64,000 bases of DNA from Nitrospira sp. (lineage in GTDB: Bacteria > Nitrospirota > Nitrospiria > Nitrospirales > Nitrospiraceae), in NCBI GenBank assembly GCA_005116965.1, contig SWDG01000006.1, forward strand, positions 825,176 through 889,175, written 5' to 3'. Numbering within the stretch: the first letter of the stretch is position 1; every line of letters begins with the position of its first letter. Shown piece after piece: positions 47,749-57,178 of this stretch. Position numbers and translations under genes: made by a program. The notes below the pieces were generated by a model, which was not told the origin of the DNA, searched no databases, and worked only from the letters and a program-made list of their open reading frames with translations.

Positions 47749-48201
47749 ATGGCATCGGTCGAACAGGCTGAGATTCAGGCGTTACTTCCCCACCGATATC
47801 CGTTCCTACTGGTGGATCGAGTCAAAGAGTTTGAACCGCATAAAAGCATCATCGGCATCAAAAACGTGACGATCAATGAGCCGTTCTTTCAAGGACACTT
47901 TCCAGGCCGCCCGGTGATGCCGGGGGTGCTGATTGTCGAAGCCATGGCCCAGGTGGGTGGTGTGCTGGTCTTCAAGTCGGGAGGGACAGTCGGAAAAACG
48001 ATTATGTATCTCACGGGTATTGAGGAGGCCAAGTTCAGGCGACCGGTGGTCCCGGGCGATCAACTGCGTATTGAAATCGAGGTTATCAAGAAGCGTCCGC
48101 CATTCTGGAAAATGCAAGGGAAGGCATACGTAGACAATGAAATGGTCTGTGATGCCGTGATGACGGCAATGGTGATGGACGAGAAGGTGGACACGAAATA
48201 A
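47749..48201 (+). CDS. fabZ: 3-hydroxyacyl-ACP dehydratase FabZ
   Basis: 150 aa, hot-dog fold. LLPHRYPFLLVDRV and the active-site GHFPGRPVMPGVLIVEAMAQ (His and Glu) are canonical. It dehydrates hydroxyacyl-ACPs in fatty acid synthesis, competing with LpxA for the same intermediates. It is immediately upstream of lpxA. Confidence 0.97.
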   Translation: MASVEQAEIQALLPHRYPFLLVDRVKEFEPHKSIIGIKNVTINEPFFQGHFPGRPVMPGVLIVEAMAQVGGVLVFKSGGTVGKTIMYLTGIEEAKFRRPVVPGDQLRIEIEVIKKRPPFWKMQGKAYVDNEMVCDAVMTAMVMDEKVDTK

Positions 48202-48315
48202 TCGGGTTTGATGAGTACTCGATTCCTGAAGCGTACGGTCGGCGTGTGGGCCAGGCGGTGATCCGGCAGTTGACTCATGGCCGGTGAGGTCTGACGCGAG
48301 TAAAAGGGGGCATGC

Positions 48316-49134
48316 GTGAAGATACATCCAACGGCGATCATTCATCCCAAGGCGAGCCTCGATCATGACGTAGAAGTTGGGCCGTTCTGCGTCGTGGGAG
48401 AGCACGTCGTGATCGGAAAGGGGAGCCGACTTCTTTCCCATGCGACGATCGATGGCTGGACGGAAATCGGGGAGCGGAATGAAGTGCATCCGTTTGCTTC
48501 GATCGGAGGGCCTCCACAGCATCTTGGTTATAAAGGGGAACCGACCAAGGTCGTCATCGGTCATGACAACATCATCCGCGAATATGTCACGATCAATCGA
48601 GGAACCGTCCAGGGAGGGGGTGTGACCTCTCTCGGGTCCAAGGGCATTCTGATGGCCTACGTGCATGTGGCCCATGATTGCCGGCTCGGCGACCATATTA
48701 TTATGGCCAATGCGGCAAGCCTGGCAGGACATATTACCATCGGTGATCACTCGGTCATCGGTGGCTTGACCGGCGTTCTTCAGTTTGTGCGTATCGGAGA
48801 CTATGTAATGGTCGGAGGGTGCTGTGCGATCGGCCAGGATATCCCACCGTTTGCGTTCGCAGCCGGCGGGTATCGCGCGCATCTGTACGGCCTCAACTCG
48901 GTTGGCTTGCAACGGCACGGTTTCTCTGTGGATCGGATTGCCCTGTTGAAGAAGGCATTTGACTTGCTGTTCCGATCGGGCCATCGGACAGCGGAGGCGG
49001 TACGATTGGCAAAAAAGGAGTTTAAAGGACAGGCGGATGTGGCCAAGATCCTCACGTTTATGGAGGGAACCAAACGTGGCATCTCAAGGGCTGTCAACCA
49101 TGACCTAGAGCGCGAGTTCGATCAACCGGTGTGA
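48316..49134 (+). CDS. lpxA: UDP-N-acetylglucosamine acyltransferase
   Basis: 272 aa. A left-handed beta-helix of hexapeptide repeats (KIHPTAIIHPKASLDHDVEV..; HVAHDCRLGDHIIMANAASLAGH) with the catalytic His of the HVAHDC segment, and a C-terminal helical part. It catalyses the first step of lipid A synthesis. Start GTG 48316 follows AAAAGGGGG. Confidence 0.97.
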   Translation: MKIHPTAIIHPKASLDHDVEVGPFCVVGEHVVIGKGSRLLSHATIDGWTEIGERNEVHPFASIGGPPQHLGYKGEPTKVVIGHDNIIREYVTINRGTVQGGGVTSLGSKGILMAYVHVAHDCRLGDHIIMANAASLAGHITIGDHSVIGGLTGVLQFVRIGDYVMVGGCCAIGQDIPPFAFAAGGYRAHLYGLNSVGLQRHGFSVDRIALLKKAFDLLFRSGHRTAEAVRLAKKEFKGQADVAKILTFMEGTKRGISRAVNHDLEREFDQPV

Positions 49135-49147
49135 GCTCTCAGCCACT

Positions 49148-50002
49148 ATGACGCTGGCCATGCCTATAGCGGACGGTCGAATCGGGGTGATCGCCGGGAA
49201 CGGACGATTTCCGATCATCTTTGCGGATAACGCTCGCAAGATGGGTCTTCAAGTGTATGCGGTGGCTCATGAGGGGGAAACTGAACCGGAGCTCGAACAG
49301 CATGTCGATCGGATCCATTGGGTCAAGATCGGCCAACTCAACAAGTTGATCAACGCGTTCAAGGCCGACGGCGTCCGGAATGTGGTCATGCTGGGAGGCA
49401 TCAAGAAAACGCATGTCTATAGCCATGCCCGTCCTGATTTTCGCGTGCTCGCGCTCGCCACGAAATTGGCCCTCTGGAAGGATGACGATATTCTACGCGC
49501 ACTTGCTGCGGAACTCGAGAAGGATGGCATCACCATTTGTGAATCGACGTTCGGTCTGGAAGGGATTTTGGTTGAGGAAGGGACGCTCACGTCGCGTCAA
49601 CCGACCAAGAAGGAGTGGGTGGACATCCGTTATGGCTGGGACGTGGCCAAAGAAACGGGGCGCCTCGACATCGGCCAATGCGTCGTGATCAAAGACCGCG
49701 TTGTTGTGGCGGTCGAAGCGGTCGAAGGGACCGATGAAGCGATTAAGCGTGGCGGTGAACTGGCCAAGGATGGTGCGGTCGTGGTGAAGCGGAGCAAACC
49801 GCAGCAGGATCTCCGGTTTGACTTGCCGGCCGTGGGTCCCAGGACGATCGAGGTCATGCAATCCGTCAAGGCGTCGGTACTGGCCGTTGAGGCCGGCCGA
49901 TCCGTGATGCTGGATCGAGAATCGCTTCTCCGCACTGCGGAGGAAGCCGGCATCGCCGTCGTTGGCCTTGCTCGCGAAGAGGAGCCGTGCCCAGAGACCT
50001 GA
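49148..50002 (+). CDS. lpxI: UDP-2,3-diacylglucosamine pyrophosphatase LpxI
   Basis: 284 aa, formerly DUF1009. RIGVIAGNGRFPIIFADNA, MLGGIKKTHV, CESTFGLEGILVEEG and DIGQCVVIKDRVVVAVEAVEGTDEAI (in part) match the family. It hydrolyses UDP-diacyl-GlcN to lipid X, replacing LpxH. It lies 13 nt after lpxA. Confidence 0.94.
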   Translation: MTLAMPIADGRIGVIAGNGRFPIIFADNARKMGLQVYAVAHEGETEPELEQHVDRIHWVKIGQLNKLINAFKADGVRNVVMLGGIKKTHVYSHARPDFRVLALATKLALWKDDDILRALAAELEKDGITICESTFGLEGILVEEGTLTSRQPTKKEWVDIRYGWDVAKETGRLDIGQCVVIKDRVVVAVEAVEGTDEAIKRGGELAKDGAVVVKRSKPQQDLRFDLPAVGPRTIEVMQSVKASVLAVEAGRSVMLDRESLLRTAEEAGIAVVGLAREEEPCPET

Positions 50003-50019
50003 GTCAACGAAGAAGTTTT

Positions 50020-50083
50020 GGAATCTGACGATCTGTTGATCGATTGATTTCAGACACTCAACACATCAATCGATCAGAGATTC
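50020..50083 (+). other. inverted repeat between lpxI and oxidoreductase gene
   Basis: TGATCGATTGAT (50037-50048) pairs with ATCAATCGATCA (50065-50076); outer bases GGAATCT and AGATTCC extend the symmetry. No T tract follows. It may be an attenuator or a protein-binding site inside the LPS operon. Confidence 0.5.
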
Positions 50084-50105
50084 CCCAATTCAGTCTAAGA
50101 GGTGT

Positions 50106-51053
50106 ATGGTCAAGCTCCGTGCCGGTGTCATCGGGGTCGGACATCTCGGTCAGCACCATGCACGTCTCTATGCCTCATTGCCAGATTCGACGCTGGTTGG
50201 CGTGATGGACCAAGATCAGGGGCGAGCCTCTGTCATTGCCCAGAAGCATGGCGCACAGGTATTCAGTGATCTGCCAGATTTCTTGAAGCAGGTCGAGGTC
50301 GTCAGTATCGCCGTCCCCACATCCAGTCACTATTCCGTGACCAAAGCCTGTCTTGAAGCTGGGAAACATGTGCTGGTGGAGAAACCGATCGCCGTTCTGC
50401 CGATTGAGGCACGGGAGCTGGTGGGGTTGGCAACACGCAACCGCTGTACGCTGCAAGTGGGGCATAGTGAGCGTTTCAATCCTATTCTGCAGCTGATGAG
50501 GCCACATATTCGGAAACCTGTGTTGTTTGAATGTTATCGACTGGGGACCTACAGCGGGCGTGGCACCGACGTTGATGTCGTCCTGGATTTGATGATTCAT
50601 GACCTGGACTTAGTGCTGTCATTGGATCCAGGTCCTGTTGAAGATGTGCGGGCCGTTGGAGTGACGGTGCTCTCCTCGACCAGTGATGTGTCTCATGCAC
50701 GTGTTCAGTTTAGGAGTGGGTGTATCGTCAACCTTACCGCAAGTCGAATCTCACCAAAGGCAATGCGACAATGGCATATATTTCAAGGCGATGGGTGTGT
50801 GTCGATCGATTTTCAGTCCCGGCAGGGCGTGATCGGACGCCGATCGGTTGAGCCTGGCGGGAAGCCCACGGTGGCAGTTGAAGAGCTACAAGCCGGAGAC
50901 GGTGAGCCGCTGAAACAACAGCTTGAATCGTTTCTCTATGCGATTCGTTCAGCATCTCGCCCAGTCGTGTCTGGCGAGGACGGGGTCGCTGCTCTGGAGC
51001 TGGCCTATCGTGTGCTGTCGGCGATGGAAATGTCTGTATATCAGCAGACATGA
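50106..51053 (+). CDS. Gfo/Idh/MocA-family oxidoreductase
   Basis: 315 aa. N-terminal Rossmann fold (RAGVIGVGHLGQHHARLY), the family EKPIA motif after KHVLV, and the C-terminal alpha/beta domain with GHSERFNP and DLMIHDLDLVL. It sits between lpxI and lpxB. GnnA, a member of this family, oxidises UDP-GlcNAc at C3 in bacteria with amide-linked lipid A; without a GnnB aminotransferase here this remains only one option. Confidence 0.88.
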   Translation: MVKLRAGVIGVGHLGQHHARLYASLPDSTLVGVMDQDQGRASVIAQKHGAQVFSDLPDFLKQVEVVSIAVPTSSHYSVTKACLEAGKHVLVEKPIAVLPIEARELVGLATRNRCTLQVGHSERFNPILQLMRPHIRKPVLFECYRLGTYSGRGTDVDVVLDLMIHDLDLVLSLDPGPVEDVRAVGVTVLSSTSDVSHARVQFRSGCIVNLTASRISPKAMRQWHIFQGDGCVSIDFQSRQGVIGRRSVEPGGKPTVAVEELQAGDGEPLKQQLESFLYAIRSASRPVVSGEDGVAALELAYRVLSAMEMSVYQQT

Positions 51054-51138
51054 GACCATCTCTACGAATCAACCGTCACGTGCCTTCTCAGCCGCGTGCA
51101 TCGAATCGCAATCACTGTCTGTGCTCCAATACATCGTC

Positions 51139-52269
51139 ATGGCGCGTATTCTGATCATTACTGGTGAAGCCTCCGGCGACCTCCACGGAGCCAATCTGGC
51201 CAAGGCGCTCAGAGCCAAGGACCCTCAGGTCTCGTTGGCTGGGATCGGAGGGGCGGCGATGGAGGCAGCTGGCGTGCAATTGGTCTGCAAGATGGGGCAA
51301 TTCGACGTGATGGGGATGGTCGGGCCCTTGGTGTTGGTGGCGATCATGCGACGGTTTTTCTTCATGCGGCGGTTGTTTCGGTCCGAACCATGGGATGCGG
51401 TCATCTTTGTCGATAACCCCGGATTAAACTTACGGTACGCCTATTTTGCCAAGGGCGCTGGGTTGCGCGTGTTCTATTATGTTGCGCCGCAGATTTGGGC
51501 CTGGGGGGCCTGGCGGATGTACTGGATCAAGAAACGAGTCGATCAGGTGTTGGTCATTCTACCTTTTGAAAAACCCCTCTATGACAGCGCGGGTATGCGC
51601 TGCACATTTGTCGGCCATCCCATCCTGGATGCAGTCCAAAGATCCTACGATCGGACGGCCCTGCGCAGCAGATTTGGCTTCGCTCAGGATGAGCGGGTAA
51701 TTGGCTTGTTGCCGGGGAGTCGCGTGCATGAGGTACAGGCGCTGTTGCCGATCCTGATCAGGGCCGCAGAGCAATTGGCTCACCGGGCGCCAAAAACGAA
51801 GTTTATCTTGGCGCAGGCCTCCACAATTCAGGATAATCTGCTGCAGCCGCTCTTGCGGCACAGTTCGGTTCCTGTCACCCTGGTCAAGGAACAAGCTAGT
51901 GAAGTGATGGCCGTATCCGATGTGGTGCTGGTGGCCTCGGGGACAGCCACGTTGCAAGCAGCCGTCGTGGGTACTCCTATGGTGTTGATCTATCGAACGT
52001 CGGAATTGGAATTTTGGATCGCAAGTTTCTTTCTCCGGGTCAAATGGATTGGACTCGTCAATTTGGTGGCAGGTCGATCCGTCGTGCCGGAGTTGTTGCA
52101 GGATGAGGCCACTGGTCAGCGGCTCTACGAGGAGGCGCTGCGGATCTTAGAAGATCCCGCAGCCTATGCGGAAATGAAGCGGAGCTTGGCACAAGTACGA
52201 GACGCGTTGGGTGAACCAGGCGCGTCCGTTCGAGCGGCAGAACTGGTGTTGGCGGCATGTCAGGCTTAG
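51139..52269 (+). CDS. lpxB: lipid-A-disaccharide synthase
   Basis: 376 aa. RILIITGEASGDLHGANLAKAL opens the GT19 fold; VAPQIWAWGAWRM, FVGHPILDA, GLLPGSRVHEV and SGTATLQAAVVGTPMVLIYR are diagnostic. It joins lipid X and UDP-diacyl-GlcN. ATG 51139 is chosen; the longer ORF upstream lies in the previous gene. It overlaps msbA by 13 nt. Confidence 0.96.
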   Translation: MARILIITGEASGDLHGANLAKALRAKDPQVSLAGIGGAAMEAAGVQLVCKMGQFDVMGMVGPLVLVAIMRRFFFMRRLFRSEPWDAVIFVDNPGLNLRYAYFAKGAGLRVFYYVAPQIWAWGAWRMYWIKKRVDQVLVILPFEKPLYDSAGMRCTFVGHPILDAVQRSYDRTALRSRFGFAQDERVIGLLPGSRVHEVQALLPILIRAAEQLAHRAPKTKFILAQASTIQDNLLQPLLRHSSVPVTLVKEQASEVMAVSDVVLVASGTATLQAAVVGTPMVLIYRTSELEFWIASFFLRVKWIGLVNLVAGRSVVPELLQDEATGQRLYEEALRILEDPAAYAEMKRSLAQVRDALGEPGASVRAAELVLAACQA

Positions 52270-54002
52270 AACGATTCAAGCGGCTCATGCGGTATGTTCG
52301 CCCGTATCGGGCGAGGTTTTTGGGTGGGTTCGCCTGCTCTGGTATGGTAGCGATCTTGACCGGGGTGTATGCCTGGTTAGCACGTCCAGTGCTCGACGGG
52401 ATCTTCATCGAAAAAAATGAACAGTTGCTGCTGGTCTTGCCGCTGGCGATATTGGCCGTTGCGGCAGTGAAGGCCCTCTTCAGCTATGGGGTCGGGTATC
52501 TGATGGCGTATGTCGGGAATCGGGTGGTGGCAGATATTCGGCAAGAGTTGTTTCAGCAGCTCATGCGCATGCCGATCGGATTTCACGACTCCAACACGTC
52601 GGGTCGTTTGGTGTCGCGGATCGTGAACGATGTTGGGTTGATGGCGAATGCGGCGTCGAGTGTCATCAAGGACATGTTTCAAAATGCCCTGACATTTCTG
52701 GCCATGGTCGGCGTGATTCTCTATCAGGACTGGAAGTTGGCGGGCATCTCGCTGGTCGTGATTCCGCTTGCTGGGCTGACGATGGTTCGAGTGGGGAAGC
52801 GGTTGAAGAAATTGGCGGCGAGTGGACAAGCCCAGATGGGCGATATGTCTTCAACGCTCCAAGAAACGTTTGCCGGCATCAGGGTCGTGAAGGCCTTCGG
52901 TCGTGAAGACGCAGAAGCCGAGCGATTTCAAACGCGGAACCAGGCCTTTCTGGCCACCACCTTGAAAACGAATCAGGTCTGGTCGATCGGCCATTCGCAT
53001 ATGGAAGTCATCGGCGTGATCAGTATCGCGGTCATTATTTGGTATGGCGGCTATCTCGTCATCAACGGGACGATGACGCCCGGCGCGTTCTTTTCGTTTA
53101 TGGCCGCCATGTTATTGGCCTATACCCCGGTTCGGAAGTTGTCTGGGGCCAACAATCTGATCCAGCAAGCACTGGCTGCGGCTGAACGCGTCTTTGATGT
53201 GTTGGACATGAAGACGGAACAGGCACAGACCCAGGGCATGGTCCCGTTGGCTGGGATCCACCGTGCCATTGAATTCCAGGGTGTCTCGTTGCGATATGAG
53301 AGCCAGAAGATTCCCGCGCTGGCCAAGGTTGATCTCACCATCAGGCCCGGTGAAGTGATTGCGCTCGTCGGGAGCAGTGGAAGTGGAAAGACCACGTTAG
53401 TCAGTTTGTTGCCGCGGTTCTATGCGCCGACCACAGGCCGCATTCTGATCGACGGAGTTCCGCTTGACTCGTATGAATTACAGTCATTACGGGCCCATAT
53501 CGGGATCGTGTCGCAAGAGATTGTGCTGTTCGATGATACCATCCGGAACAACATCGCCTTCGGGCGAACAGGGGCCAGTCAGGCTGATGTTGAACAGGCG
53601 GCCAAACTGGCCTATGCGCATGACTTCATTCTTCGGATCCCAGACGGGTATGATGCCCTCATCGGAGAACGGGGACTCAAGCTCTCGGGGGGCGAGCGCC
53701 AGCGTCTGGCCATCGCTCGCGCGCTGCTTCGCGATCCACCGTTGCTGATCCTAGATGAAGCGACGTCGGCCTTAGATACGGAGTCTGAACGGATCGTGCA
53801 GTTGGCCTTAGCGAACTTAATGAGGAATCGGACGACGTTGGTGATTGCTCACCGGCTGTCCACGATTCAAAATGCGGATCGCATTGTGGTGCTAGACCGT
53901 GGGACGGTCGTCGAAATAGGCTCGCACGAGGACCTGCTTCGGCAGGGAGGCGTCTATCGCCGTCTGCATGCCATGCAGTTCCAGGATGTGACCAGTGTCT
54001 GA
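52257..54002 (+). CDS. msbA: lipid A export ABC transporter MsbA
   Basis: 581 aa half-transporter. Six membrane helices (about 20-300) and an ABC ATPase domain with Walker A VGSSGSGKTTLVSLL, signature LSGGERQRLAIARAL, Walker B LLILDEATSALD and IAHRLSTIQNAD. It flips core-lipid A across the inner membrane. Directly follows lpxB and overlaps the DUF374 gene. Confidence 0.94.
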   Translation: MSGLERFKRLMRYVRPYRARFLGGFACSGMVAILTGVYAWLARPVLDGIFIEKNEQLLLVLPLAILAVAAVKALFSYGVGYLMAYVGNRVVADIRQELFQQLMRMPIGFHDSNTSGRLVSRIVNDVGLMANAASSVIKDMFQNALTFLAMVGVILYQDWKLAGISLVVIPLAGLTMVRVGKRLKKLAASGQAQMGDMSSTLQETFAGIRVVKAFGREDAEAERFQTRNQAFLATTLKTNQVWSIGHSHMEVIGVISIAVIIWYGGYLVINGTMTPGAFFSFMAAMLLAYTPVRKLSGANNLIQQALAAAERVFDVLDMKTEQAQTQGMVPLAGIHRAIEFQGVSLRYESQKIPALAKVDLTIRPGEVIALVGSSGSGKTTLVSLLPRFYAPTTGRILIDGVPLDSYELQSLRAHIGIVSQEIVLFDDTIRNNIAFGRTGASQADVEQAAKLAYAHDFILRIPDGYDALIGERGLKLSGGERQRLAIARALLRDPPLLILDEATSALDTESERIVQLALANLMRNRTTLVIAHRLSTIQNADRIVVLDRGTVVEIGSHEDLLRQGGVYRRLHAMQFQDVTSV

Positions 54003-54665
54003 TTTCACGAAAGCCTGTAGCCGTTGGGCCAAAGTGTCGCTTCTGCCGCCGGTTGCCGCCGCCGCTATTCGGTGCATTGCGCGCTCCATGCGCTATGAAA
54101 CGCGTGGGCATGAAGAGGTTGATGCGCTGTATCGAGATGGACGCCACATCATTCTTGCCTTCTGGCACGCACAACAGTTGATGATGCTGTTCGGCTACCG
54201 AGGCACTGGTTCGCATGTGCTGATCAGTCAACATGGTGACGGGGAAATCATTGCGCGGATCATTGCGCGGTTCGGGCATGGAGCAGTTCGTGGGTCGAGC
54301 ACGCGTGGAGGTGCCGGCGCGCTACGCGCTCTGATCAGGGTGGGCCGATCCGGGCGAGATGTTGCGGTCACGCCGGACGGACCAAAGGGGCCGAGGCAGG
54401 TGGCGAAGCTGGGCGTGATTCAGTTGGCCAAGGCGACGGGGTTTCCGGTTGTGCCGTTTGTCTTTGCCTGCTCAAAAAAAAACTCTTTGCGAGCTGGGAT
54501 CGCTACATGGTCCCGTACCCGTTTTCACAAGGGTTATTTCTCTACGGCAATCCGCTCTGGGTCTCGCGCGAAGCCGATGACGTCTCGCTTGAGGCGACTC
54601 GGCTGGAACTTGAAACGGTCCTCAACCGACTGACGGAGCAGGCGGAACAAGATGTCATGCGTTAA
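53995..54665 (+). CDS. DUF374 lysophospholipid acyltransferase-like, interrupted by frameshift
   Basis: Read straight, the ORF gives 212 aa and stops at 54633. After FACSKK it loses family resemblance, whereas the -1 frame continues LFASWDRYMVPYPFSQGL.. to TAA 54665, which is what DUF374 proteins have. The switch lies at nine As (54474-54482) that contain an in-frame slippery A AAA AAC. The N-terminal half has the acyltransferase HxxxxD-like LAFWHAQQLMML and TPDGPKGPRQVAKLG. It probably acts on lipid A or Kdo-lipid. It could be a sequencing error, a pseudogene, or a programmed or slippage event. Confidence 0.75.
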
Positions 54666-54747
54666 CCGTCACGTGCCGTCCCGGAGGCGAATGTCTCCGG
54701 TTGTTCAACGTATGACGCTGGTCGAGTGACGGTCAGCGGTGTTTTCC

Positions 54748-56085
54748 ATGTGGAAGCTTCTCTATAACATCGGCCTTCTTCTCGCTGCCCCTGTGATCGT
54801 GGGCATTCTCCTCGCTAAGCCACGTTGCCGACCGGGATTTTCCCAGCGGATGGGTTGGCAGGGCCACTCTCCAAACGGCAGCGGGTCGCCTCAGCCCCTT
54901 ATTTGGGTGCATGCGGTGTCGCTCGGTGAAGTGGTGGCGGCAGCGCCGCTCGTGAAGGCACTGCACGCGCAGCATCCGGAGTGTCGCTACATCGTGACGA
55001 CGGTCACCGAGACCGGACGTGAGGCGGTCGAACAACGGTTAGGGGGCATCGCTGAACATCGATACGCGCCACTTGATTTTTCCTGGGCTGTGGCTGGCAT
55101 GGTCCGACGTCTGCAGCCAGTGCTGTATGTGTTCGTCGAGACCGAACTATGGCCGAACCTCCTGTGGACGTTACGAAAACAGGGTGTGCCCTCTGTCTTG
55201 GTGAATGGTCGCTTGTCTTCCCGGTCGTTTCGCCGTCAGGATCTACCCGGGATCCGCTCCTTCTATCGGTCTGTGCTTCAAGATCTGACGCTCTGTCTCA
55301 TGCAATCTGAGAGGGATCGACAGCGTATTGTTGCGCTAGGGGCTGAGCCGTCGCGAGCTCATGTGACTGGTAATATCAAGTTTGATCAGCCCCTACCGGA
55401 CGTCCGCTTAGACGAGTCGCTCCGCCAGAGCTTCGGGCTCGATGAGAATGAACAATTGATACTCGCGGGTAGCACGCACGCTGGAGAAGAGGAATTGTTG
55501 GTTTCGGCCTACCGACACATCGTGAAGACCTATCCCACAACCGTGTTGATGTTGGCGCCGCGCCATATCGAGCGAGCGGATCGAGTCGAAGCCGTGTTGA
55601 GGGAGGCCGGATTTGCCGTGCAGCGGAGGAGTCGGATTCAGGAGAAGCAATCTGGCCCGCGCGTGATTATTTTGGATACGAGAGGAGAGTTGTCTCGCGC
55701 ATATCGAGACGCTGTCGTGGCATTTGTCGGTGGGACTCTGGTTCCCGTGGGGGGGCACAATTTGTTGGAACCGGCTGTGTGGGGTACCCCCGTCATGTTT
55801 GGGCCCTATACGGACCATTGCGCCGAGGTCGCGGCACTGTTATCAGAGGCTGGAGGAGGTCGCCGTGTGATGGGAGTGGAGGACCTCGTTAGCTCTCTTG
55901 AAGAATGGCTCGGTCAGTCCGACACTCGACATCGGGTGGGGCAGGTTGCAAGACAGGTGGTGTTGGACAATCAAGGCGCACTCACACGGAGTCTGGAGTT
56001 CATTGAAACCTGCCTCCGTGCGGCTCCGGCGTATTCCGACTCGTGTGTGGCAACCAGGCCGGGACCTCTTATGGCCAAACACTGA
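54748..56085 (+). CDS. waaA: 3-deoxy-D-manno-octulosonic acid transferase
   Basis: 445 aa, GT30. An N-terminal membrane helix (LYNIGLLLAAPVIVGILL), the WVHAVSLGEVVAAAPLVKAL motif, FVETELWPNLLWTL and the C-terminal PVGGHNLLEPAVWGTPVMFGP. It attaches Kdo to lipid IVA. ATG 54748 is preferred over GTG 54739. It is followed one base after its stop by lpxK. Confidence 0.95.
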   Translation: MWKLLYNIGLLLAAPVIVGILLAKPRCRPGFSQRMGWQGHSPNGSGSPQPLIWVHAVSLGEVVAAAPLVKALHAQHPECRYIVTTVTETGREAVEQRLGGIAEHRYAPLDFSWAVAGMVRRLQPVLYVFVETELWPNLLWTLRKQGVPSVLVNGRLSSRSFRRQDLPGIRSFYRSVLQDLTLCLMQSERDRQRIVALGAEPSRAHVTGNIKFDQPLPDVRLDESLRQSFGLDENEQLILAGSTHAGEEELLVSAYRHIVKTYPTTVLMLAPRHIERADRVEAVLREAGFAVQRRSRIQEKQSGPRVIILDTRGELSRAYRDAVVAFVGGTLVPVGGHNLLEPAVWGTPVMFGPYTDHCAEVAALLSEAGGGRRVMGVEDLVSSLEEWLGQSDTRHRVGQVARQVVLDNQGALTRSLEFIETCLRAAPAYSDSCVATRPGPLMAKH

Positions 56086-56086
56086 C

Positions 56087-57178
56087 ATGGCATTCTTGCA
56101 TCCTGGACAACCGGTCCGCAAAGGGCTGTATGGTGTTGCCGGGTTGTACGGCCTCATTATCCGATGTCGGCTGTGGTGTTATCGGAACGGTTGGCTTACG
56201 ACCACACGGCTGCCCTGCCGGGTGGTGAGCGTAGGCAATCTTACGGTGGGAGGGACGGGAAAAACTCCCGTCGTCATTCTCCTCACCGAATGGCTGTTGG
56301 CCAAAGGGCAGAGGGTAGCGATCTTGAGCCGCGGGTACAAACGGACGAGCACGGTGCCCTATCTATTGGTGTCCGATGGATCACGAATGTTGGCCGGTCC
56401 ATCGGAGGCCGGGGATGAGCCCTTTCTCATGGCGCAGCGTTGCCCACGTGCCATTGTCGCCGTGGGGTCTGATCGAGTTGCGCTTGGCCGGTGGGTGTTG
56501 GAACGGTATCCCGTCGACTGCATTGTGCTCGATGATGGCTTTCAGCATCGGTCGCTTCATCGTGATGTCGATCTGGTGCTACTGGATGCCACCGATGCGG
56601 CGGGACTGGATGCGCTGCTTCCTGCGGGACGGCTACGGGAACCCTTAGAGGAGCTGGATCGAGCGAGTGCCGTCATGATTACCCGCGCCGATTCACGTCA
56701 GGATGTGGAAGCGATTCATAGCCGATTGCGAGCGGTTGTCTACCCATCTGAGGACACCATTGAAGTCGTGTTTCGACCGGAGTCCTTTATGGCGGTTGTT
56801 TCGGGGGGGCAACAATCGGTTGGCTGGGGCCGAAAGAAAAAGGCGTGGCTGGTAAGCGGGATCGGGAACAGCTACTCATTCCGCCGATCAGCCGAATCCA
56901 TCGGGGTTGAGATCCTTGGAGAGACAGTGTTTGAAGATCATCATCGCTACTGTGATGAAGAGATCAGACAGATCCGCGCCACTGTGCAGACCAATGGGAG
57001 CGAGATGGTCCTGACGACTGAGAAGGATGGTGGAAAACTGTCCCCTTTTCTCCAGCCCAGCGATCCCTGGTGGATGCTTCGCCTTGGGACGGAAGTGGTA
57101 CGTGGAAAAGACCAGCTGCAGCGGTTGATCGAGGGACCGTTATCCGACGGGAGACAACGGGTAGGAGCTCGTGCGTAA
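56087..57178 (+). CDS. lpxK: tetraacyldisaccharide 4'-kinase
   Basis: 363 aa. P-loop [19 protein letters not shown] with a following [17 protein letters not shown] and the [19 protein letters not shown] run are LpxK signatures. It phosphorylates the lipid A disaccharide at the 4' position. ATG 56087 begins right after the waaA stop; the gene ends overlapping the next by 8 nt. Confidence 0.95.
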   Translation: MAFLHPGQPVRKGLYGVAGLYGLIIRCRLWCYRNGWLTTTRLPCRVVSVGNLTVGGTGKTPVVILLTEWLLAKGQRVAILSRGYKRTSTVPYLLVSDGSRMLAGPSEAGDEPFLMAQRCPRAIVAVGSDRVALGRWVLERYPVDCIVLDDGFQHRSLHRDVDLVLLDATDAAGLDALLPAGRLREPLEELDRASAVMITRADSRQDVEAIHSRLRAVVYPSEDTIEVVFRPESFMAVVSGGQQSVGWGRKKKAWLVSGIGNSYSFRRSAESIGVEILGETVFEDHHRYCDEEIRQIRATVQTNGSEMVLTTEKDGGKLSPFLQPSDPWWMLRLGTEVVRGKDQLQRLIEGPLSDGRQRVGARA

